Assembly (NCBI GenBank): GCA_964456445.1
Contig: CAYWBI010000064.1
Location: 1-18,991, forward strand
Reading direction: 5' to 3'
Source: CAYWBI01 sp964456445
GTDB taxonomy: Bacteria; Calditrichota; Calditrichia; Calditrichales; J004
DNA: 18,991 nt
This document shows positions 6,501 through 13,225 of this stretch, one piece after another (the stretch's first letter is position 1; each line of letters starts with the position of its first letter). The notes beneath the pieces are model-generated. The model ran no database searches. It was given only the letters and a program-made list of their open reading frames with translations, and was not told where the DNA came from. The position numbers and the translations under genes are program-made.

Positions 6501-9100
6501 TACGTTTGCAATGGAACATAACCGGCGCCAAATATTCGGAGGATGAGCTGCGCCGGGAGGCCCGGAAATTAACCCTGTATCGCCGCAATGACTTGATGGC
6601 CAAGATTAAAAAAGTATTTTTAGACCCCTATTTTAATTATCTGGCAGATAGCGGCATCGAGAGATCACGCGATTCCTATAAACTTGACGATCAGGGGCTT
6701 GAAGCCGATTACCGCTCCTTTGGTAATGCGGATACGGACCCCGGTGATATTTACCGTTTCTTTGTACGCGCCAAAAGAAAACCGGTAAATAATTATATCG
6801 AACAGATATTGCTTAAATATGATTGGTCCAAATTTCTGGAGCATCAATTCCCCGGCGTTACACTTGACAACTATAAAGACCGTCCGGATTTTTTACAAAA
6901 AGCCGAGGACATGTATGTATTTGATCATTCCATCACTCTCAGCAGGATCCTTTATTTTACCGATGTCCGGCCCGAATTGCTTAATCAGCAACATATGTCA
7001 TCGGTAGAGCATATCAGCGAGAAAGATTTGAACAAGCTGCGTGATTTTATCAATAAACACCCATATGAGCGTAACCGGGAGATGTATGTCGAGCGGAGTC
7101 AAAAGCTGGCGGCGGTAATGAGTTGCGGCAAAAATTTTGGTACCTGGAAAACCGCCGGACGGGTGATACCCTGGCAAACACCGGATGCCCCGAACAACAT
7201 CATCCACGTCCGCCTGGCAACAGGTTCCGTGGTAGAACAGATGAATTCCCATCCTTTTGCCAAGCTGCACACCGCGCTGACACACAATGGTGAAACAACC
7301 AATTTTGAAGCACTCAAACAACGGGTGGAACAATTTAACCTGGCGCCGCTCGCCTCGACCGACACCGAAGTAGCCGCACTCAAATTCCATTTGATTGCGG
7401 ATGAATGGGCCTACCCGGATTGGGCTGTATTTGAAAGTTTGTCCCCAACGACGGGCGATGATTTGGAATTGGTGGATAAAGACATGCGTGAGCAACTGGA
7501 AAAGGTTCAACGGGTGGAATTTGCTTCGTCCCCCGATGGACCGTACCAATATTTATGCCTGCGCCATGATCCATATAAAAAGGTAACCGAGCGGGTGGAT
7601 ATCAAGGACCCGGCCGATCTGCGTCCCAACGTAACAGCATTCTGGGCGGATGAGCAGAATGGCCGTAAACGTGCATTCTCTTTTATTGCCTCCGAAGAGC
7701 AGGCCATCGCCCGTATGTTGCGTTTGATGGATAAGGAAGGCTTGATCGATGGAGCTGCACCGGACCTGACGATGAACAGCTCCGGTATGATCAGCCGCTA
7801 TCACTTTGATGAAAACAGCGAAATATATGATGTCGAATTTCGCGACCGCTATGGCAGGGAGATCCCTCTTGTAAAAGCGGGCAGGCATTACAGCGTTCGC
7901 CGGGCGCAGATAACCCAACCCGAAAGAGAATATGATAATTGGGCCGATGATTTTAAATCTTTTTTTCGTACCCGGCTCGCAGGGATAAGTTTTAACGATT
8001 TACATTATCTTCTAAAAAATCAGGTGATGCAGGCCGATGACGGGCAAGCTTTTGAGCATACCCTTAGCCTGCTTACCTGGCTGCGGGACTACGCCCGCAC
8101 GATAAATCCGGGCGATAAGGCGATCGGTTCTTTAAATGACATGGCCGATTATTTTATTGAGATGGTTCTGGACCGCTCTGCCGCGGGAGAATACCCGGCA
8201 TACTATTATTTCAGCCGTCATTCAGAATCGGTTATTGATGAAAAACCGGGCAATAAAAAAACATTAATTATAAACGCCGCCGGTTTTCTGCCGGAGGGGA
8301 CCGATGCCCGTCTCACATTATCCGCATGTATGAACCGTGCCTATGAGCTGGGCTGGCGGAACTTTATCCTTTACAATGTGCATGGTCAACGGTTGATATC
8401 AACGGCAGTGATGGGCACGGGCTATACAGATGACGTTCAGCTCGATGTTTATGGCAATGCGGGTGAATATTTTGGCGCCTTTATGCAGGGTGGAACAATG
8501 CGCCTGCATGGTAATGCCCAAAACTTTTGTGCCATGGCCATGCACCATGGCCAATTGTATGTTTATGGCAACGCGGGCAAAGTCTGTGGCTATGGTTCCA
8601 AGGGGGGAAAAGTCTTTATCATGGGTAATGTCGTGGACCGGGTCTGGACAAATTCGGTCAATGATTCACGCACCCAGCCATTGGAAGTTTTTATTTTAGG
8701 CTCCGCAACAAAGTATGCCGGTGAATCGCTGATGGGCGGTGATTTCTTTTTTGGGGGGATGCATTTTAACAGCGCCGGAGAATTGAGTCTTAACGAACGA
8801 CCTTATTTTGGGACCAAGATGCTCGGTGGCGCCTCAAAGGGCCGCTTTTTATTTTTCGATCCGCAAAACCGATTGCTAAAAGCACAATACACACATGGGC
8901 GTCAAAAGGAAATAGATGACCGGGATTGGGAATATTACAAACCACGTTTAAAGGCAATGTTCGAACGGTGCAATATTGCCCTGTATGAAAAGGAAGACGC
9001 CGAATACCTGCATGTGGACGGTAAGATGGTGGCCTTTGTCCCAGACGCCTTTAAGCTGATTGTACCAAAAGGCGGGCTAAAAGGTTATGAATCACACTAA
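521..9100 (+). CDS. Giant FAD-oxidase / ferredoxin / glutamate synthase fusion protein
   Basis: A single uninterrupted frame of about 2,859 codons. I chose ATG 521 because AAGGGA at 509-514 precedes it; the in-frame ATGs at 440 and 464 lack a Shine-Dalgarno. Residues below count from 521. About 97-230: PCMH/VAO-type FAD-binding domain of the D-lactate/glycolate oxidase kind (VRGAGT, NPNSGTLAG, YGAVRD), continuing to about 560. Residues 612-674: two CxxCxxCxxxCP [4Fe-4S] motifs. Residues 759-802: two more (C759/C762/C765/C771 and C791/C794/C797/C801). About 880-1173: a TIM-barrel-like region, perhaps equivalent to the GltB central domain. About 1307-1850: glutamate synthase FMN barrel (TGEGG at 1415-1419, DGPRGGTGASP at 1742-1752, cysteines C1820/C1826/C1830 for a 3Fe-4S-like site). 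From C1930: class II glutaminase with R2231, HNG 2255-2257 and D2281. About 2560-2790: GXGXG beta-helix. The inferred reaction is glutamine plus 2-oxoglutarate to two glutamates. No transmembrane segment or signal peptide is evident, so it is probably cytosolic. The domain order is rearranged relative to GltB, and no GltD gene is in the window. Confidence 0.9.
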   Translation: MLSAEHVKNIRTFLETQSAVQRVREQQNARNLLLGQSQLGQADSKRDKLTKDLMDRLSTATEIFWPDAVQKEIYANDSGTHIIPNLIKKLFTRIRVNGVVRPGTLGDAQTFVKWAIEKGQSYTVRGAGTWPFGGAVPLHDDWLLDLSNLDFLKLNEKHELLIFGAGALFPNIRAFLKSTGYALKQEITNPNSGTLAGWIVTGGLGLGSYKYGAVRDALEILLVLRPDGQIESLTPDHADFDTFFGSEGQVGIVLGGAISLRRQSFVSKPYAFSFESTKDVHTYCTRLGEQGITPTSVIYFDKSYIQETARIEKRHLKEFSEEALENNDQSRLKEVRTDREALNELQDSEHILVLHFDSKADYQAALKTRLFSAAGAHIRIGHLTFRQLSIPLAHKLWAHRFLPVQMKQSGPSMLVSETIMPLDAFVSYQKLLRQLLRRLMNIDLKSEAHLLKDGTILLQSIVLADIRTFRHKLYFALVPLMTQAAINFGAKPYGIGIWNYPFLGAWKKKEAKHAEKLLDLRKKFRGSSRINRGKFINPKGLSAFYRFFSRVMPAFNRWFINTTYKRQQGQKRSLSYPLEKLVWRLSAFFVTHTIPTDLKKKETALAQLIAPCAECDSCERSCPTSDVFGVYGPATPITRRKTAARIASGETISGSEARGFLACTRCDNCVRVCPADVSLTEIFDLVEEDNRFIRALAMKKPEKEAYVERFWQIMKESPNYTAHTHSEQKDGRSHLQHGLKIAYPRGFEYGELFIDPKTCIHCGMCSDENACMYGARHGRPRQIPDLLDLNCALCNACVNYCPQNKEAQQERSLIDRFIYNATDLEEKHYWINRQQRVHDTTTVHRSNKLTEMADRYVTEDILMEIDKEASSGQIPVSGMGQGDRHMGIGFDAERFAHFHIVGPAQNRLHEGDPEEELSVILGKRDSYCRFDGDGNPIANGHHTLRLQSPILYNALELESNGLVELALIKVAEKQGSLVVVELGRLLQNFNTIEREGGYQRLPRVVMPRVDGDLIDQLQTNPRTNREFLSALWAMPAFEVCWHTDLKRTIEYIRDSVNAAGMQQPLIAGYLEVSEYDLIGSLSPVSAIKEKINQFLDSGIDILHVHGRRNKEDYFVTSSAVRAIHHYLMRIGRRHEVSMIASGGIRLASDSQKTVQRGAEATLIDFAALLALDPSAYRAIKENKATTEKLLSLDLETAVTRLNNQVESRKVQILEVLGASGFKDIKKTVGEEGRLIDFHQIENNLQRQVFENDELIAKYSELNARAIDQTPLDTENIHTYSRLKSRLKTQNVPHNFYRLDQTNQTLYKRDYVWPGMLIETMGRMAAADPEMLDFAKLNKTGLLGDGFDVMKILYNKDPMEVSDDELDGVKTALPLDKGLTLNAPWMFGGKSVGSIGLDTWRAHVVAARELGIQFDTGEGGYPTQIFLDSKGQPVFFDEPSLELIAPFFNDRQTYTISEIQTILNENNITSSSHPNIYEKIKQYPTLKPVTFVVVIGKQDEPFVSTELKTGLFGVSKQTIRKARRVVIAFSQGAKMGIGGHILSQKVNKLVSYLRGVDGSEELNADALEKLMQRLQMAGDKNTELNEVSEKSFNSLDEALAKNEITDALRDTIFEIQEKVFQLHTKGNLDEINFEQIIGQCESIIKHRYSSIISPFPFHNCYSIEDVKAFIDVVHMINPQAVVAVKVSPSSDIEFIAAGLARIARDNTNEALQARFGDTLSKITREERDNYTRTYGMKLEMWLDGPRGGTGASPNIIKGQMGMHIEYAVPLIHKRLVLDGLRNHVTFMVSGGIRTFEDVIKTVALGADGVIWGTACLVSVGCDRNRNCHDGCSRGIATSNLTMQKLRDVENNTRQMINAFLMMQMQVIRALAALGMKDIRELRGRFDKIHWIGLKERVDHRQRLEKEVQRAIKKDEQLFMERKIHATGQSNCGVAALNGTEAIPGYILDSALDAMRNRGMDGVGIAKTLCFPDHPDAYAYSIMVKGILQTEIEENLRLQWNITGAKYSEDELRREARKLTLYRRNDLMAKIKKVFLDPYFNYLADSGIERSRDSYKLDDQGLEADYRSFGNADTDPGDIYRFFVRAKRKPVNNYIEQILLKYDWSKFLEHQFPGVTLDNYKDRPDFLQKAEDMYVFDHSITLSRILYFTDVRPELLNQQHMSSVEHISEKDLNKLRDFINKHPYERNREMYVERSQKLAAVMSCGKNFGTWKTAGRVIPWQTPDAPNNIIHVRLATGSVVEQMNSHPFAKLHTALTHNGETTNFEALKQRVEQFNLAPLASTDTEVAALKFHLIADEWAYPDWAVFESLSPTTGDDLELVDKDMREQLEKVQRVEFASSPDGPYQYLCLRHDPYKKVTERVDIKDPADLRPNVTAFWADEQNGRKRAFSFIASEEQAIARMLRLMDKEGLIDGAAPDLTMNSSGMISRYHFDENSEIYDVEFRDRYGREIPLVKAGRHYSVRRAQITQPEREYDNWADDFKSFFRTRLAGISFNDLHYLLKNQVMQADDGQAFEHTLSLLTWLRDYARTINPGDKAIGSLNDMADYFIEMVLDRSAAGEYPAYYYFSRHSESVIDEKPGNKKTLIINAAGFLPEGTDARLTLSACMNRAYELGWRNFILYNVHGQRLISTAVMGTGYTDDVQLDVYGNAGEYFGAFMQGGTMRLHGNAQNFCAMAMHHGQLYVYGNAGKVCGYGSKGGKVFIMGNVVDRVWTNSVNDSRTQPLEVFILGSATKYAGESLMGGDFFFGGMHFNSAGELSLNERPYFGTKMLGGASKGRFLFFDPQNRLLKAQYTHGRQKEIDDRDWEYYKPRLKAMFERCNIALYEKEDAEYLHVDGKMVAFVPDAFKLIVPKGGLKGYESH

Positions 9101-9333
9101 TCACCGGGCCGGGCACTATGTGTGTTCCCTAAGGCAAAGATGACCGATGCGGAATCAGAAAAGACTTAGTTGCTTTGAGCCGAAACGGTAAAATGCGATT
9201 CTTGCACCGCACACGGAAATATTTCATCCATCCGGAAAAACCACCTGTCTGGACTTAACCATTAAACCATCTAAATACAGCTTTAAGATAGATTTTTACA
9301 TTTTTATTTTAACGATCAATACGGTTAATTTCC
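9101..9333. other. Intergenic gap after the giant gene
   Basis: I see no open frame of note and no convincing intrinsic terminator directly after the giant gene. The right part is AT-rich (9270-9333) and leads into the toxin-antitoxin promoter. Confidence 0.5.
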
Positions 9334-9373
9334 TTGATATTTAGTTTGTAAATCTGTACATTATTGCTGTACA
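9334..9373 (+). promoter_or_regulatory. yefM-yoeB promoter with paired TGTACA operator
   Basis: A candidate -35 TTGATA (9334-9339) is followed after 17 bases by a candidate -10 TACATT (9357-9362). Two copies of the palindrome TGTACA lie at 9355-9360 and 9368-9373, 13 bases centre to centre. The first overlaps the -10 and the second sits at the expected transcription start. TGTACA is the core of the operator palindromes bound by the E. coli YefM-YoeB complex, where to my recollection the spacing is 12 bases. Autorepression by the encoded antitoxin/toxin complex is therefore likely. Confidence 0.65.
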
Positions 9374-9390
9374 ACAAGAAGGGTAAATTA

Positions 9391-9684
9391 ATGGCAATTC
9401 ATACAACATATTCACAAGCCCGAGCAAACTTGGCCAACCTCCTGTCGAGAGCGTCTGAAGATAAAGAGATTGTTTTAATTAATCGCCGGAACAAAGAAGA
9501 TGTTGCCTTAATATCGTCATCCGAATTATCCAGCTTGATGGAAACGGCTCATCTATTGCGTTCTCCTAAAAATGCCCGACGTTTACTAACTTCATTAAAC
9601 AGAGCCCTCTCAAAAACTGAACCCGTGACAACCTTAGATAAGTTTAGGATGGAAATCGGCATTGAAGAAACAACAGAAAAATAA
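9391..9684 (+). CDS. yefM: YefM/Phd-family antitoxin
   Basis: A 97-residue protein starting at ATG 9391, with GAAGGG at 9378-9383 seven bases upstream; the longer frame from TTG 9364 would run through the operator and is less likely. The N-terminal half fits the YefM/Phd DNA-binding fold (TYSQARANLANLL, then an INRRNKEDVALIS strand). LLRSPKNARRLL, around residues 57-68, is a hallmark of YefM antitoxins of YoeB. In this family the N-terminus dimerises and binds the operator, while the C-terminal tail wraps and blocks the toxin. It overlaps the toxin gene by 23 bases, as expected for a coupled pair. It is likely autoregulated through the TGTACA pair just upstream. Confidence 0.9.
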   Translation: MAIHTTYSQARANLANLLSRASEDKEIVLINRRNKEDVALISSSELSSLMETAHLLRSPKNARRLLTSLNRALSKTEPVTTLDKFRMEIGIEETTEK

Positions 9685-9949
9685 TATTAAGGATCGGGAT
9701 GCTGTTTTTCACCCTGAATTTCGCGAAGATTTAGAATATTGGGTAAAGACCGAGCGAAAAATCGCCTTACGCGCATTTAAAATAATTGAAGAAATATTAC
9801 GAAACCCATTTCAGGGAATCGGCAAACCCGAACCTTTAAGATATTTGGCCCCGGGAACATGGTCGAGACGACTTACCCAAGAACATAGAATCGTTTATCT
9901 CGTTGGAAATGAAAGAATTGATTTCCTTCAGGCAAGATATCACTATTAA
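9662..9949 (+). CDS. yoeB: YoeB-family mRNA endonuclease toxin
   Basis: A 95-residue RelE-fold protein. It matches E. coli YoeB along its length: the KPEPL segment (E57), WSRRL, EHRIVY (R76) and the family's C-terminal RYHY with H94 and Y95. These correspond to the E46, R65, H83 and Y84 of E. coli YoeB that act in ribosome-dependent mRNA cleavage, so the catalytic set is complete and the toxin is probably active. The start is most likely TTG 9662, inside the antitoxin gene, preceded by AGGATGGA at 9646-9653; no in-frame ATG exists near the N-terminus. About ten residues precede the region alignable with E. coli YoeB, so a slightly later non-ATG start is possible. Confidence 0.9.
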   Translation: MKKQQKNNIKDRDAVFHPEFREDLEYWVKTERKIALRAFKIIEEILRNPFQGIGKPEPLRYLAPGTWSRRLTQEHRIVYLVGNERIDFLQARYHY

Positions 9950-10005
9950 TTATAGTTTTCAATAATCGGCCTTTAACAAAAGCACAGAGTAAAATTTAAA
10001 CATAT

Positions 10006-10024
10006 CGCTTCCGGAAAGGAAGCG
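10006..10024. other. Short perfect hairpin after the toxin gene
   Basis: Arms CGCTTCC (10006-10012) and GGAAGCG (10018-10024) flank a GGAAA loop. It lies 57 bases past the toxin stop. No U-tract follows, so it is at best a Rho-dependent or processing structure rather than a canonical terminator. Confidence 0.35.
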
Positions 10025-10053
10025 TTGTTGGCTATAATTATTAACCCTAAGGC

Positions 10054-10297
10054 TCAGGAATCACTTTTCGCCCGTATGACTTCAATGGAAAAATCAGCCG
10101 GATCCGCAATGATATCACAATTAAACATCGTTTTATAAACACGCCATTTCAAATTAGATTTTTCTACCATCACGATCGGTCCGGTTCAAAACACTACACG
10201 AGGTAGCTCTTTCCCAATCGATCGCACCTAAGATATGCCGTTCGCTATCGTAGGAATATCCAAATTTGCTGTTTAATATTTTAAACGTTTTGATTTC
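10054..10297 (-). pseudogene. Frameshifted gene remnant, unknown function
   Basis: On the minus strand a protein-like frame runs from 10297 to a TAA at 10154-10156, with segments such as KFGYSYDSERHILGAIDWER, and has no ATG. A second minus frame, offset by one base, begins before ATG 10170 and ends at the TGA at 10054-10056, with KWRVYKTMFNCDIIADPADF. The second frame opens just where the first loses its protein-like character (about 10165-10195). Together they would give roughly 80 residues through one frameshift. Both pieces have ordinary protein composition in a region otherwise AT-rich. I do not recognise the family. The absence of a start and the frameshift suggest decay, but chance open frames cannot be excluded. 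Confidence 0.35.
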
Positions 10298-10324
10298 CTA
10301 AAAATAAAATTTAAAATTTATTTT

Positions 10325-10351
10325 AAAAACCGTAACTTAGCCACGGTTTTT
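10325..10351. terminator. Terminator-like hairpin upstream of transketolase
   Basis: Perfect 9-bp arms AAAAACCGT (10325-10333) and ACGGTTTTT (10343-10351) with a 9-base loop. The plus strand continues with TATTATT and the minus strand is also T-rich after the hairpin, so it could act in both directions. The stem has only three G-C pairs, so it is weak. It lies 68 bases before the transketolase start and could insulate that operon from upstream reads or act as an attenuator. Confidence 0.45.
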
Positions 10352-10418
10352 ATTATTGTGGAGAATATTATATCGCACAATACTTACAAAAAAACAATGC
10401 ACATCAAAAAGGAAACAT

Positions 10419-12413
10419 ATGAGCGTGTCAAAACTTACCTCCAGCGAATGGTCAAATTTAGCGGAAATGGCCAAAACAATCCGCGGGCTTTCTATGGATG
10501 GTGTCCAGAAAGCCAATTCCGGGCATCCGGGTATGCCGATGGGTATGGCCGATGTGGCCGCCGTGTTGTGGACACGTCATCTGCATCACGACCCCAAGAA
10601 CCCTGATTGGACAAACCGTGATCGGTTTGTACTCTCTGCAGGACACGGCAGTATGCTCTTATATAGCTTACTCCATTTAACCGGTTATGATCTGTCACTC
10701 GATGATATTAAAAATTTTCGCCAATGGGACAGTAAAACCCCAGGTCATCCCGAATATGGCCATACGCCGGGGGTGGAAACCACAACCGGACCGCTGGGTC
10801 AGGGTGTTGCCAATGCCGTGGGCATGGCCATTGCCGAGGCACATCTTGCCGCCCGCTTCAACAAAGGCAACCAAAATCTGATTGATCACCGAACCTATGT
10901 TGTTGCGGGGGATGGTTGTTTAATGGAAGGAATTTCCCATGAGGCCTGCTCGCTGGCCGGACACCTGAAACTCGGTAAACTTACCCTGCTGTATGATGAT
11001 AACCATATCAGCATCGATGGCAGTACCGGGCTGGCCTTTAGTGAAGCCGTTTTGGAACGTTTTGAAGCCTATGGCTGGCACACTCAACGTATTGACGGAC
11101 ATGATCTTCAGGCAATTGACGAGGCCATCGCTGAGGCCAATGAAGATTCACGGCCATCGATCATCGCCTGTCGCACCACGATTGGTTTCGGCAGTCCTCA
11201 CATGGCGGGCACATCCAAAGTCCACGGATCGCCACTTGGCGCGGATGAAATTATCCTGACCAAAAAACAGCTTGGGCTTCCCCCTGATAAAACTTTTTAT
11301 ATCTCCAATCGCGCTTTAAGTTATGCCCGCAATTCCATTGATAAAGGACAAAAATTATGGAAGGACTGGCAGGAATATTTCGTTGAATATAAAATTGCCA
11401 ACCCCGCAATGGCTTCAGAATTCGAGAATATGCTGACCGGCAGAATCACGACAGATCTAAGCAAGTTGTTACCCCAATTTTCTGAAACAGATAAACTTGC
11501 AACCAGAGCCGCTTCCGGTAAAACCCTGGATAAACTTGTTCCCTCGCTCCCCATCCTTATAGGCGGTTCGGCGGATTTGACCGGTTCCAATCTGACACTG
11601 GCCAAGGATCAAACAATATTGGACAGTGCACATTATGAAGGAAGTTATATCCACTACGGTGTACGCGAACATGCGATGGGCGCCATTATGAACGGACTGG
11701 CTTTGCACAATCTGATTCCCTATGGTGGGACATTCCTTGTTTTTTCCGACTATATGCGCAATAGCCTTCGTCTGGCCGCTATGATGGGACTGCGGGTAAT
11801 TTATGTATTCACTCATGACTCCATTGGTCTCGGCGAAGACGGCCCAACCCATCAACCTATTGAACATGTGGCCAGCTTGCGGTTGATTCCCAATTTAACT
11901 GTTATTCGTCCTGCCGATCCCTCAGAAACAGCCTTGGCCTGGAAAAGTGCCCTAACAAACACGACCGGACCAACGGCGTTGGTACTGACCCGTCAAAAAT
12001 TACCAACCCTGCCTAACACTGCCCAGGCGCATCGCGGCGGGTATATCATCTCAGATTCTCCTGATCCGCATGCTTTAATTATTGCCACGGGTTCCGAGGT
12101 GGAGATCGCCTTGAAGGCGCAAAAGGCCTTAGGAAACAAGGGTGTTTCAGTGCGTGTGGTTTCCATGCCCAGTTGTGAAATTTTTGATGCCCAGGATAAA
12201 GAATACAAAAAACAAGTATTACCTGCAACCATCAGGGCACGAGTGGCCATAGAGGCCGGTACCACCGACGGCTGGTATAAATATGTGGGGCAGTATGGCC
12301 GGACAATAGGTATTGATCATTTTGGCGCTTCCGCTCCATACGAGGAAATTTATCAAAAATTCGCTTTAACTGCTGAAGCTGTCACAAATGCCGTCGAGCA
12401 ATTAATCCGATAA
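10419..12413 (+). CDS. tkt: Transketolase
   Basis: A 664-residue thiamine-diphosphate enzyme of normal length that moves two-carbon ketol units between sugar phosphates in the non-oxidative pentose phosphate and Calvin pathways. ATG 10419 is chosen because AAGGA (10409-10413) precedes it at proper spacing; the longer frames from TTG 10356 or GTG 10358 have no family support. Visible motifs: NSGHPGMPMG (H36) for substrate and ThDP contact, the ThDP/metal motif starting GDGCLMEG at 164, and E473 in GEDGPTHQP, the glutamate that activates the ThDP aminopyrimidine ring. The C-terminal domain ends with the usual IGIDHFGASAPYEE stretch. It forms an operon with the epimerase gene 14 bases downstream. 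Confidence 0.96.
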   Translation: MSVSKLTSSEWSNLAEMAKTIRGLSMDGVQKANSGHPGMPMGMADVAAVLWTRHLHHDPKNPDWTNRDRFVLSAGHGSMLLYSLLHLTGYDLSLDDIKNFRQWDSKTPGHPEYGHTPGVETTTGPLGQGVANAVGMAIAEAHLAARFNKGNQNLIDHRTYVVAGDGCLMEGISHEACSLAGHLKLGKLTLLYDDNHISIDGSTGLAFSEAVLERFEAYGWHTQRIDGHDLQAIDEAIAEANEDSRPSIIACRTTIGFGSPHMAGTSKVHGSPLGADEIILTKKQLGLPPDKTFYISNRALSYARNSIDKGQKLWKDWQEYFVEYKIANPAMASEFENMLTGRITTDLSKLLPQFSETDKLATRAASGKTLDKLVPSLPILIGGSADLTGSNLTLAKDQTILDSAHYEGSYIHYGVREHAMGAIMNGLALHNLIPYGGTFLVFSDYMRNSLRLAAMMGLRVIYVFTHDSIGLGEDGPTHQPIEHVASLRLIPNLTVIRPADPSETALAWKSALTNTTGPTALVLTRQKLPTLPNTAQAHRGGYIISDSPDPHALIIATGSEVEIALKAQKALGNKGVSVRVVSMPSCEIFDAQDKEYKKQVLPATIRARVAIEAGTTDGWYKYVGQYGRTIGIDHFGASAPYEEIYQKFALTAEAVTNAVEQLIR

Positions 12414-12427
12414 AATCAGGCTATAAA

Positions 12428-13096
12428 ATGCAGATAAAAAAACAAATTGCCCCATCTATCCTATCCGCAAATTTCGTAAAACTTGGCGATGATATCCAAA
12501 TAGTGGACAAGGCAGGCGCAGGGCTGATCCATGTTGATGTGATGGATGGCCGTTTTGTACCGAATATTACAATCGGTCCCTTGGTAGTTCAAGCCATTCG
12601 GCCACTCACCATATTACCACTTGATGTACATTTAATGATCGTGCAACCGGAAAATTATATCGAGGCCTTTGCCCGTGCCGGAGCGGATTATCTTACGGTT
12701 CATGTGGAAGCTTGCCCCCATCTGCACCGTGTCCTACAGGCAATCCATGAACATGGTTTAAAGGCCGGGGTTGCCCTGAACCCACATACACCGGTTAACT
12801 CGATCGAAGAAGTTCTGGATATGCTCGATCTGATCCTTATCATGTCGGTCAATCCCGGGTTTGGTGGTCAGGACTTTATCACCCAGACATTTGACAGGCT
12901 ACGGAGGACAAAAGAAATGCTACAGCGGACCGGCCATAAACAAATCGCCATAGAAGTGGACGGCGGTGTAAAATTGGACAATATCAAGGATATTGCAGAT
13001 GCCGGGGCGGATTATCTTGTTTCCGGCTCAGGTATATTTAAAGCGCCGGATCCGGCATTCGCGATCAAACAAATGAGAGAAGAAATCACCCAATAA
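12428..13096 (+). CDS. rpe: Ribulose-phosphate 3-epimerase
   Basis: A 222-residue TIM-barrel enzyme, full length for the family, interconverting D-ribulose 5-phosphate and D-xylulose 5-phosphate. It shows IAPSILSANF at the N-terminus, HVDVMDG with H35 and D37, H68 in LDVHLMI, the phosphate-loop region SVNPGFGGQ (140-148) and D178 in EVDGG. These provide the metal ligands and the two catalytic aspartates known for Rpe. The gene starts 14 bases after transketolase; its product makes xylulose 5-phosphate, a transketolase substrate, so the pair forms a functional operon. The Shine-Dalgarno is weak (TCAGG at 12416-12420), suggesting translation partly coupled to tkt. Transcription ends at the hairpin at 13168. 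Confidence 0.96.
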   Translation: MQIKKQIAPSILSANFVKLGDDIQIVDKAGAGLIHVDVMDGRFVPNITIGPLVVQAIRPLTILPLDVHLMIVQPENYIEAFARAGADYLTVHVEACPHLHRVLQAIHEHGLKAGVALNPHTPVNSIEEVLDMLDLILIMSVNPGFGGQDFITQTFDRLRRTKEMLQRTGHKQIAIEVDGGVKLDNIKDIADAGADYLVSGSGIFKAPDPAFAIKQMREEITQ

Positions 13097-13167
13097 ATCT
13101 TTCTGTATAAAGCACAATATAATAGTATGGATATTTCTAATGTTTCCGGAAAGCAACTTTAAGTATT

Positions 13168-13204
13168 AAAAAACCCCCAGCCAATAATTGACTGGGGGTT
13201 TTTT
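13168..13204. terminator. Strong bidirectional intrinsic terminator
   Basis: Perfect 13-bp inverted repeat: AAAAAACCCCCAG (13168-13180) and CTGGGGGTTTTTT (13192-13204) with an 11-base loop. The GC-rich core flanked by A-run and T-run makes a canonical Rho-independent terminator on both strands. It sits between the converging tkt-rpe operon and the TonB-dependent receptor gene and serves both. Confidence 0.95.
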
Positions 13205-13225
13205 ACTCGATCTAAACTATTTGAT

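Noticed and set aside
6998..7549. 183-codon minus-strand open frame inside the giant gene
   Set aside because: It lies opposite a well-conserved glutaminase region with clear catalytic motifs, so it is a shadow frame.
10356..10418. N-terminal extension of transketolase from TTG or GTG
   Set aside because: The extension lacks family similarity, and a good Shine-Dalgarno precedes ATG 10419, which gives the normal family length.
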